Assembly (NCBI GenBank): GCA_905233405.1 | Contig: CAJOEG010000082.1 | Location: forward strand, 1 to 10,466 | Reading direction: 5' to 3' | Length of the DNA: 10,466 nucleotides | DNA from: an uncultured Bacteroidales bacterium | GTDB lineage: Bacteria; Bacteroidota; Bacteroidia; Bacteroidales; ML635J-15 | Shown here: positions 1 to 5,995 of the stretch, piece by piece | Numbering within the stretch: the stretch's first letter is position 1 | Layout of the letters: each line of letters opens with the position of its first letter | Notes under the pieces: generated by a model | What the model was told of the DNA's origin: nothing | Databases searched by the model: none | What the model saw: only the letters and a program-made list of their open reading frames with translations | Made by a program: the position numbers and the translations under genes

Positions 1-60
1 ATGACAAAGGAAATAGGATTAGCTTAACAAAAATTTATTTCCAATTATAAATTAAAATCC

Positions 61-90
61 TTGCCGATTCGGATTTAGTTACTATTTTTG
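61..90 (+). promoter_or_regulatory. Bacteroidota-type promoter for the AbiL-like operon
   Basis: A perfect TAnnTTTG match (TATTTTTG, 83-90) is preceded by TTG at 61-63 with a 19-nt spacer. This agrees with the known Bacteroides sigma-factor consensus (TTTG near -33, TAnnTTTG near -7, 19-21 nt apart), apart from one base of the -33 box (cTTG). It predicts transcription starting near 96 and a 5' leader of about 20 nt before the ATG at 118, so the two defence-like genes would be transcribed on their own. The start site is inferred, not seen. Confidence 0.6.
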
Positions 91-117
91 CAAAAATTTT
101 ACAACAACAAGGTTTTT

Positions 118-1356
118 ATGCTACTAAAAATCGAACTAGAGAATTTCTTTTCAATCAAAGAGAAAATAACAATTGATTTCCGCGCAGGAAATATCAATAC
201 AAAACAAGCTCGCCTGCTCGAACAAAATACTATTGAATGGAACGGGCAGAAAGTGTTGAAATCCATTGGATTGTTCGGTCCAAACGCATCAGGGAAATCT
301 AATATTGTAAAAGCTATTAGGTTTTGTTGCCATTTGATATTCCAATCGCATCTGCATAACGAGAACACAATATTTAATTTCCAGCCATTTAAATTTGATG
401 GTTGGGATCAGAAACCCAGCCGTTTCCTTGTAGATTTTGTATGCGACAATGTGGAATACGAATATTCATTTGCTCTTAACCGTAACGAGATTTTGGAAGA
501 AAGCCTATACTATTACCCGAAGAAAAGGAGAGCTAAGATTTATTCACGCAAAGGCAAAGAATTCTCTTTTGCTGAAGGTGCAATTCCAAGGGCAAATGAT
601 GTGGTTTTCAATACTAGCTCAAAAAACTTGTTTCTAAGTAGGGCAAGTTCGATGAACAGGGAACTGGCACAAAAACTGTTTATGTATTTCTTGAACACAT
701 TTATGCTTGACCTTGTTCAGTTAAACGACAGCAACATTGAAGAATTATTTGTCAAGAACAAGAAAGTTGTCCTCGAAGCGTTAAATGTATGCGACAGTGA
801 TATTTGCGATATTGAAATCCGTAAAGAAAAAGTACAGCAACTTAGCCTTAACATTGCAATTGGTACTAATGCCGCCCCCTCGGAACTTAAAGAAGTTGAT
901 GTCATTAAATTTTTTACATATCATAAGTTCGCGCCAAAAATCCCATTCGACATGATGGCCGAGGAATCGAGCGGAACAAAGCAACTGTTTGGAATGCTTT
1001 TGCGTTTGCTTGATGTCGTGAGAAATAAAAAAACCTTGATGGTTGACGAATTCGATATAAGCCTGCACACTTTTTTGGCAGATTTTATTCTTGACCTTAT
1101 TCACGCATCTTCAAATTCGCAACTCCTATTTACATCACACAATACAAGCCTTATCGACACCGACCGTTTAAGAAAGGACCAGATTCTATTTGTAAACAAA
1201 AAGGATGATGGTTCAACCGATGTGTATTCCCTATTCGATTTCAAGGATTTCCGTGACAATATGGATGCAGAAAAGGGCTACAAGCAAGGTCGTTTCGATG
1301 CAATACCGATAGTTAGCTCTTCGGTAGGAAGTTTGAAAAAATTATTGGAGGACTGA
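118..1356 (+). CDS. AAA/ABC-type ATPase, AbiLi/RloA-like component of a two-gene defence system
   Basis: This 412-aa cytoplasmic ATPase belongs to the AAA_15/AAA_21 (SMC/ABC-like) group. Visible motifs are an N-terminal strand (LLKIELENFFSI), Walker A GPNASGKS (54-61), a Q-loop-like NFQPF (87-91), an ABC-signature-like EESSGTKQL (282-290), Walker B TLMVDEFD with E311 as likely catalytic base (306-313), and the H-loop LLFTSH (336-341). The region between Walker A and the signature (about 90-270) is probably the helical lever or coiled coil. The C-terminal stretch ending in QGRFDAIP (390-397) is typical of this family. The ATG at 118 was preferred to an in-frame TTG at 88, because 88 lies inside the promoter -7 element and the family begins at LLKIEL. 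The stop is 1 nt before the RloB-family gene, which is the pairing known from AbiL abortive infection. By analogy, ATP binding or hydrolysis would control the partner after phage sensing; that is inference. An OLD-like nuclease role is unlikely because no Toprim domain is fused here. Confidence 0.85.
   Translation: MLLKIELENFFSIKEKITIDFRAGNINTKQARLLEQNTIEWNGQKVLKSIGLFGPNASGKSNIVKAIRFCCHLIFQSHLHNENTIFNFQPFKFDGWDQKPSRFLVDFVCDNVEYEYSFALNRNEILEESLYYYPKKRRAKIYSRKGKEFSFAEGAIPRANDVVFNTSSKNLFLSRASSMNRELAQKLFMYFLNTFMLDLVQLNDSNIEELFVKNKKVVLEALNVCDSDICDIEIRKEKVQQLSLNIAIGTNAAPSELKEVDVIKFFTYHKFAPKIPFDMMAEESSGTKQLFGMLLRLLDVVRNKKTLMVDEFDISLHTFLADFILDLIHASSNSQLLFTSHNTSLIDTDRLRKDQILFVNKKDDGSTDVYSLFDFKDFRDNMDAEKGYKQGRFDAIPIVSSSVGSLKKLLED
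1347..1352 (+). promoter_or_regulatory. Strong Shine-Dalgarno site for the RloB-like gene
   Basis: GGAGGA lies 5 nt upstream of the ATG at 1358, inside the last codons of the ATPase gene. Most genes in this window lack such a site, so it supports the chosen start and suggests efficient, possibly coupled, translation of the second subunit. Confidence 0.6.
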
Positions 1357-1357
1357 T

Positions 1358-1912
1358 ATGGCTAGAGGAAGAGAGAAAAAGGCTCCAAGAAAAATGAAGC
1401 GAGTCTTTCTTGTTTTCTGCGAGGGAGAAACGGAGGAAAACTACATAGATTTCCTAAGACGACAGTATAAATCGCCAATTAAAATTGTTCCTAAAACTGA
1501 AGGTAATCAGATTTCCCAACAAATAATAAGCAAGCAACAGAAAGAACTGAAATTGTCGCAACACGAACAGATAACAACATTTCTTATGTACGATTTGGAT
1601 GTTGCATCGGTAAAAGAAAAACTTAAATCGTGCAATGCAATTTGGCTATGTAGCGACCCTTGCATTGAATTGTGGTTTTTGCTGCATTGTAAGGAACAAA
1701 CGGCATACATTTCTACAAACAACTGCAATTCTACCTTATGCAAGTCACATCCTGATTGGAAAAATTACAAGAAACCTATCATTAACGATGCTCAGCAACA
1801 GTTTTTATGGAACAACAAGGAAATTGCCATTAAACGGGCAAAAGCACTTAATGAAAATACAAATCCATCATCGACGATTTACAAGCTACTGGAAGCAATA
1901 GAAAGTTACTAA
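1358..1912 (+). CDS. rloB: RloB-family protein (AbiLii-like effector of the two-gene defence system)
   Basis: This 184-aa protein has the hallmarks of the RloB family. The N-terminus is basic, followed by a strand and the acidic motif FCEGETEENY (20-29). Next come the YDLD motif with D79 and D81, then SDPCIELWFLLH (99-110), and a C-terminal helix with the NPSSTIYKLLEAI signature (169-181). The E...DxD arrangement resembles a Toprim-like metal-binding core, so a nuclease-like function is plausible but unproven. In AbiL, the RloB-type subunit partners the AAA ATPase, and rloB genes are also found linked to type I restriction loci. The gene follows the ATPase by 1 nt with a strong Shine-Dalgarno site, so the two are surely co-transcribed. 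It looks intact but is on the short side for the family, with a compact DxD-to-SDPC interval. Its stop lies only 5 nt from the stop of the convergent dipeptidase gene. Confidence 0.85.
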   Translation: MARGREKKAPRKMKRVFLVFCEGETEENYIDFLRRQYKSPIKIVPKTEGNQISQQIISKQQKELKLSQHEQITTFLMYDLDVASVKEKLKSCNAIWLCSDPCIELWFLLHCKEQTAYISTNNCNSTLCKSHPDWKNYKKPIINDAQQQFLWNNKEIAIKRAKALNENTNPSSTIYKLLEAIESY

Positions 1913-1917
1913 ATTTC

Positions 1918-3618
1918 CTACCTCTCTCTCCTTTCAATCACCTTCTTCAACTTATACCTATCGCCAGTTGAAGTGCCAATAGCATCGATGAACTGCTGGT
2001 CGTAGCCAGGAGTGTCGTAGCCCCAGCGCAGGAAGTTGCCATTCTCGTCGGTGCGACGAATAATCTGGTCGTTGTACTTCACAATCAAATACTTGGCTAG
2101 TTTATCCCAGCGTTGCATCATTCGGGCGGTATAGTCGATGCTCTTGCGGTTGAGATAGCTTTGGCGGTCTACCGGCTGCATACCCTTTACGGCAAGCAAA
2201 ACACTGTCCTGGTCGGCAAAATAGTAGTCCTCGAGCTCCTTTTGTGCAGAACGCAAGTCGCCAACCATCATCGAATAGCGCGGATACACCATATTTGCCA
2301 CCCAGTTGTTCATCCAGAATGCCGACTCGAACGAAAACTCGTTGCGCGGATTGTTCTCCTGACGGAAAGCATCGGGCACTTGCGTAATGCAGCAATACAG
2401 AGGTACATAAGCCACCATATTGGCATCGTCGCAGTTGAACCAAGTTACACCGCCCACATCGTCGGGCAACCACGAGCGCATCTGGCAGGTCATTGTGAAA
2501 CCCGACTGCTGGGTGGCAATCGGACGCTCGCGGAAATACGCAATGCTGTCCTTGTCCTTGAAGTGCATAGGCAGCGGACGGATAGGCATTCCCCACGGAC
2601 CTGCGGTCATATCGGCGGTCATGTCGAGCGGTGTGCCTTCGAAATGGTCGCGCATGTCGTTTTGCAAGTCGCGCAACGAAAGCGGAGCATCGGGCTTAAT
2701 CCACAACGGAAGATGGTCGCACTTGTCGAAATCGCCGTTGATATATGGCAAGTACTTGTCCATTTCGTCCTTGCTGTAGTGGTGGCGGAAGAAACTCCAC
2801 ACGCGGGCATCGGCATAGCGCACATTCTCGAAGTCGATAGGACAATAGGCATCGCGGAACGAAAAGTTGGCATCGTTGCCACTGAAAAAGCCAAGTTCGC
2901 GCGCAAACGAAATCACATCGTAGGCGTAAACGCATTCTACCTCGGGACGGTTGATATTCTGCAAGTTCTTGCTGCTAATGCTCATGTACGACTTTTTCTG
3001 TTCCTGCGGAAACTGCCTGATACGGCTGAGGTTAGCGTGTGCGCAGATGCAGTCGTCGGGGATTCGCAGAGCCACCCACACAGCACCCTTGCGGCCTTTG
3101 CCCTTGCCAATTATCTCCATAATCCACGCCTCGTTGGGGTCGCAAATGGTAATTGTTTCGCCGCTGCTGTTATATCCGTATTCGTCCACCAGTTCGGCCA
3201 TGCAGTGGATAGCCTCGCGGGCCGTGGATGAGCGTTGCAGAGCAAGACGCATTAGGCTGAAATAGTCGAGCAAGCCCTCATCGTTGACAAGCTCCAGACG
3301 TCCGTCGAAAGTGGTTTCCACTATGGTGACCTGCTTTTCGTTCATCAGCCCCACCACATTGTATGTATATTCCACCTGCTTCACAAATTGTCCTTCGTGC
3401 GACGGTCCCCAGCCGTGAATGGCGATGAGTTCGTCCTTGTCGTGCCGTCCGGCAGGACTGTAAAACAGCGAACCCGAGAATCCGAATCCATCGCAGTTGT
3501 AGGTACACATCACGCTACCGTCGGCTGATGCTTTCTTGCCTACAATGAGGTTGGTGCAGGCAAGGATTGGCTCGAAGCACAGAACTATAATCAGAGTAAT
3601 GAAAAATATTCGTTTCAT
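1918..3618 (-). CDS. Secreted C69-family dipeptidase (PepD-like, Ntn hydrolase)
   Basis: This 566-aa protein has a clear signal peptide (MKR plus a hydrophobic core, cleavage after ILA at 20). Cleavage exposes Cys21 in CTNLIVGKKASADGS, the expected N-terminal nucleophile of peptidase family C69. The Cys could look like a lipobox residue, but the CTN-GxxASxDGS context is the C69 active-site signature. Other family features are the IHGWGPSHE region near 67, NVVGLMNEKQV (87-97), the GETITICDPNEAWIMEIIG segment around 150-175, and HANLSRIRQFP. Length fits the larger Bacteroidota members. The enzyme probably cleaves dipeptides in the periplasm or at the cell surface, supplying amino acids; this rests on family knowledge. 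It is transcribed alone, divergently from the unknown secreted gene, with a promoter-like site and palindrome just upstream. Its G+C content is visibly higher than that of the plus-strand genes. The substrate cannot be told from sequence. Confidence 0.9.
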   Translation of the reverse strand: MKRIFFITLIIVLCFEPILACTNLIVGKKASADGSVMCTYNCDGFGFSGSLFYSPAGRHDKDELIAIHGWGPSHEGQFVKQVEYTYNVVGLMNEKQVTIVETTFDGRLELVNDEGLLDYFSLMRLALQRSSTAREAIHCMAELVDEYGYNSSGETITICDPNEAWIMEIIGKGKGRKGAVWVALRIPDDCICAHANLSRIRQFPQEQKKSYMSISSKNLQNINRPEVECVYAYDVISFARELGFFSGNDANFSFRDAYCPIDFENVRYADARVWSFFRHHYSKDEMDKYLPYINGDFDKCDHLPLWIKPDAPLSLRDLQNDMRDHFEGTPLDMTADMTAGPWGMPIRPLPMHFKDKDSIAYFRERPIATQQSGFTMTCQMRSWLPDDVGGVTWFNCDDANMVAYVPLYCCITQVPDAFRQENNPRNEFSFESAFWMNNWVANMVYPRYSMMVGDLRSAQKELEDYYFADQDSVLLAVKGMQPVDRQSYLNRKSIDYTARMMQRWDKLAKYLIVKYNDQIIRRTDENGNFLRWGYDTPGYDQQFIDAIGTSTGDRYKLKKVIERRER

Positions 3619-3652
3619 GAGAAAATAAATCTTTTTGACAACAAATAAATGA

Positions 3653-3660
3653 CAAACTTA
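3653..3660 (-). promoter_or_regulatory. -7 promoter element of the C69 dipeptidase gene
   Basis: Read on the minus strand this is TAAGTTTG, a perfect TAnnTTTG match, 34 nt upstream of the dipeptidase ATG. No TTTG or TTG is found 19-21 nt further upstream; that space is occupied by the palindrome at 3661-3683. A core promoter without a -33 box suggests weak or regulator-dependent transcription, which is inference. Confidence 0.45.
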
Positions 3661-3683
3661 CATAAAAATTATTGATTTTTATG
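3661..3683. promoter_or_regulatory. Perfect 9-5-9 inverted repeat, possible operator
   Basis: CATAAAAAT (3661-3669) and ATTTTTATG (3675-3683) are exact reverse complements separated by 5 nt. The left arm begins at the base next to the dipeptidase -7 element, and the palindrome fills the space up to where the -33 box should be. That is a good position for a dimeric transcription factor. Because the whole region is AT-rich, a chance palindrome cannot be excluded. Confidence 0.4.
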
Positions 3684-3969
3684 CCAGTATAATAAAGAAA
3701 ATTTGGCGTTGATAGTCAATATATTATAATTTTTCTTTAGAGGAAAAATACAGCATCTGCAAAAGGTATTTATTGCAAATTGAGTACGCAAAAATGCTTT
3801 GTGGTAAATATATAAATATTCTTATTTGGTATTACCGTTTTGGGCAAAAGCAAATATGTATTTACTGGTAGTAGTTGCAAATTTATCATTAAAAATCTAT
3901 ATAATATAGTTATTTAGTATTGTTTTGTATATTATTATAAACAGGAACTGCTGATACAGAAAAAACAAT

Positions 3970-3977
3970 TATTTTTG
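3970..3977 (+). promoter_or_regulatory. Possible -7 element for the 618-aa secreted-protein gene
   Basis: TATTTTTG matches TAnnTTTG exactly and lies 83 nt upstream of the ATG at 4061, predicting a leader of roughly 75 nt. No -33 TTTG is present at the usual spacing. It is the only exact match I found on this strand in the intergenic region, but T-rich DNA makes such matches easy to obtain. Confidence 0.3.
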
Positions 3978-4001
3978 TTTCGCGTTTGATTTCGACCTAT
4001 A

Positions 4002-4029
4002 AACGTTGTAAAATGTTATAAATGTTATA
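4002..4029 (+). repeat. Short tandem repeat in the predicted 5' leader
   Basis: AATGTTATA occurs twice head to tail (4012-4020 and 4021-4029), preceded by a degenerate copy AACGTTGTA (4002-4010). It lies between the putative promoter at 3970 and the ATG at 4061. It could be a binding site array or simple AT-rich sequence; no function is claimed. Confidence 0.35.
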
Positions 4030-4060
4030 TTTACACAAACATATACGAACAATAATATTT

Positions 4061-5917
4061 ATGGTACATAAATATGGTTTTGCCGTCCTGATATTATTGG
4101 TTTCGTACATTTTTTCAAATCCAGCATTTGCCCAGGATGGAGAAGAAAATAAACAATGTATTTCTCTTGACGATCTTGTATATATGGTCAACATGAATAC
4201 AGTAGACGATTTTGATTCAATACGTAATTTGTTGTATAACAAGGGTTACAAATGGAGCGGAGACACTTCTTCATACCAATGTAGTAGCAACGGCATAAAG
4301 CTCACATATCACTCTGATGATAGATATTATGACAATGAACACTGGGACTATCCTTCGATCATGATTTTTAAGTCAAATGACGGTCTTAGCAACATAGTGA
4401 GAGTTAATATATATAAGTCGGGTTGTTCGCATTCCATGAGACAGGACTTTGATGATAGTCAGTACCATCCTTCAGGCGGAGGAAAGATTTATCATGGGTT
4501 GTCTACATTTGAAGGTAAGCGCAATGAATATGAGGTGGAATATTACGAGGATAGCATCCTTATGCGCTTGACAATAAGAAATATAGAAGAAGTTAATGAG
4601 TACATTAAGAATACTGTAGGTGCTAAAGAAAAAGTTATATTGGACAAGATTAGTCGTGCCAACGAGCTTTGCAATGCTAAGATGTTTAACGAAGCATACT
4701 CTACCATTGACTCGGCGATGGGAATATACACCCCAATGGATACTATGCTTTATAATGTCCGTCTGCAAATAAGATCCAAACAGGTTAATATATTATATGC
4801 CAAACTTATTGATGCCGTGAATGTTCGCGAAAATATCGCAGAGGGAATATCTGTCTGCGATGAAATCTTGACCATAGATAGGCAAAATGACACCATAATT
4901 GAATTGCGAGACATACTGATTGGCAGCACGAAGAAAGATTTCCTTCCGTATTCAAAGTTAAATCCGACGGGTTACAACATCACCGTGGCTTCGCTCGAAA
5001 GCTTGATAAATGCTGAAATCAAAAAAGGACAGAGCGCACTTAAACACGTATTAACGTTAGACTTTAAATTCAGCACCGGGCAATATAACCAGACATCAGG
5101 TCGTATGGAGCTTGAAATATTCCAGGCCGACGGTTATACACCTATTGATAAATCGAGCATAAGTACGCAGAATGACAGGTTGCGTCGCTACGTCAACAGC
5201 ATTGCTACAAGTCCTATTATAAAGCCTGTATTGCAATACGGACTGTCAATCAACACGGAAGAAAACCTTTCCTACAATATGGAATGGAAATGTACCGACA
5301 AGATTGGTAAGATGATAAAAGGCAAGAAAATAACAAGCAACAACAATTTGATACCATACATCGATTCTATAAATTGCGAATACTTGCGCAATATATCGCC
5401 CAAAACAAAAAAAGATACACTGCCTTATAAAGTGGTCTATACTGTAACGCAATGGGACAAGCATTGCAATGGGACTGCAATGACCGACTTGCGTGTAACA
5501 AGCATAAAGACTTCAAACAAATTTTCGTGGATGCCATCGTTAGTTGTCCCTGGACTTGGCACTTATACACAAGGTTATCATTCTTCCGTAATAGCAAGGG
5601 CATTGCCTTTTGCTTTGTTTACGGGACTTGCTATAACAGGTCTTGTTTATGAAAACGGAAAGGGAAAAGAAATAGACAGGACGGCGTGGGGTAGCGGGAA
5701 CAATAGGTTCTGGGAAAACAAAAACTTCGGTTATATTTTGGGTTATACCAGCCTTACCATAGCTGCAACATTATACATAAATGATCTTATTGAAAGCATA
5801 ATAGCAACTAGTAGGAATTTGAAACGAACACAAAGGCTCCGTGATGCATTCGAAAAAAGTGATAATTTGATTGACTTGCAGACTCAAGAAATAAAATTGA
5901 AAAAAAATACTCGATAA
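4061..5917 (+). CDS. Exported protein of unknown function with C-terminal membrane-type segment
   Basis: I do not recognise this 618-aa protein as a whole. The ATG at 4061 gives a textbook signal peptide (MVHK, hydrophobic core, cleavage after NPAFA at 24); an in-frame ATG at 4022 would add a 13-residue polar extension. After the signal peptide comes a probably globular domain (about 35-185, rich in Tyr, Asp and short strands), then a helical TPR-like stretch (about 187-290). A beta-rich section follows (about 305-480). The C-terminal region has PSLVVPGLGTYTQGY (492-506) and two hydrophobic segments (about 509-530 and 557-580), then a basic tail. The PGLGxYxxGY motif resembles the DUF5683-type segment of Bacteroidota envelope proteins, but this is from memory and uncertain. 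The likely location is the periplasm, with a C-terminal membrane anchor. It precedes the 5'-nucleotidase by 78 nt on the same strand, but that gene has its own promoter, so a functional link is not established. Base composition is AT-rich. Confidence 0.8.
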   Translation: MVHKYGFAVLILLVSYIFSNPAFAQDGEENKQCISLDDLVYMVNMNTVDDFDSIRNLLYNKGYKWSGDTSSYQCSSNGIKLTYHSDDRYYDNEHWDYPSIMIFKSNDGLSNIVRVNIYKSGCSHSMRQDFDDSQYHPSGGGKIYHGLSTFEGKRNEYEVEYYEDSILMRLTIRNIEEVNEYIKNTVGAKEKVILDKISRANELCNAKMFNEAYSTIDSAMGIYTPMDTMLYNVRLQIRSKQVNILYAKLIDAVNVRENIAEGISVCDEILTIDRQNDTIIELRDILIGSTKKDFLPYSKLNPTGYNITVASLESLINAEIKKGQSALKHVLTLDFKFSTGQYNQTSGRMELEIFQADGYTPIDKSSISTQNDRLRRYVNSIATSPIIKPVLQYGLSINTEENLSYNMEWKCTDKIGKMIKGKKITSNNNLIPYIDSINCEYLRNISPKTKKDTLPYKVVYTVTQWDKHCNGTAMTDLRVTSIKTSNKFSWMPSLVVPGLGTYTQGYHSSVIARALPFALFTGLAITGLVYENGKGKEIDRTAWGSGNNRFWENKNFGYILGYTSLTIAATLYINDLIESIIATSRNLKRTQRLRDAFEKSDNLIDLQTQEIKLKKNTR

Positions 5918-5980
5918 AGGAGTAGAAATACATAAAGTATGATAACCCTGTTTTTTAGCGGATGCTAATATATTTTTTTG

Positions 5981-5988
5981 TATGTTTG
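5981..5988 (+). promoter_or_regulatory. -7 element of the 5'-nucleotidase gene
   Basis: TATGTTTG is an exact TAnnTTTG match followed by CA, typical of Bacteroidota promoters. A T-rich stretch (around 5951-5956) sits roughly where the -33 box should be, without an exact TTTG. The last G is only 7 nt before the ATG at 5996, so the start of transcription should fall at or within a few bases of the start codon. Confidence 0.5.
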
Positions 5989-5995
5989 CATCGGT

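Larger units (their letters stand above)
3619..4060. other. AT-rich divergent intergenic region
   Basis: These 442 nt separate the divergent C69 dipeptidase and the 618-aa secreted-protein gene. No convincing ORF, tRNA or hairpin terminator is visible. What it does hold is a minus-strand -7-like element (3653-3660), an adjoining palindrome (3661-3683), a plus-strand -7-like element (3970-3977), two direct copies of the 9-mer TTGCAAATT (3773-3781 and 3875-3883) and a small tandem repeat at 4002-4029. The 3720-3960 part is unexplained and could contain regulator sites or a small RNA, but nothing in it supports a specific call. Confidence 0.7.

Noticed and set aside
1..27. ATG to TAA frame of 8 residues at the left edge
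   Set aside because: Could be the tail of an upstream gene or chance; the window starts here, so nothing decides between them.
88..117. TTG start at 88 extending the ATPase N-terminus by 10 residues
   Set aside because: TTG 88-90 is part of the -7 promoter element, so it would not be transcribed; the ATG at 118 fits the family start.
2113..3231. Long plus-strand open frame of 372 codons
   Set aside because: It lies entirely antisense to the well-supported C69 dipeptidase, has low-complexity His/Val/Ala-rich content and no recognisable motif; it is a by-product of the codon usage of the real gene.
3773..3883. Two direct copies of TTGCAAATT 102 nt apart as regulator sites
   Set aside because: Only two 9-mers in AT-rich DNA and far from the promoter-like elements; chance is a sufficient explanation.
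4022..4060. Upstream ATG at 4022 for the unknown secreted protein
   Set aside because: It adds polar residues in front of a signal peptide that is already complete from the ATG at 4061.
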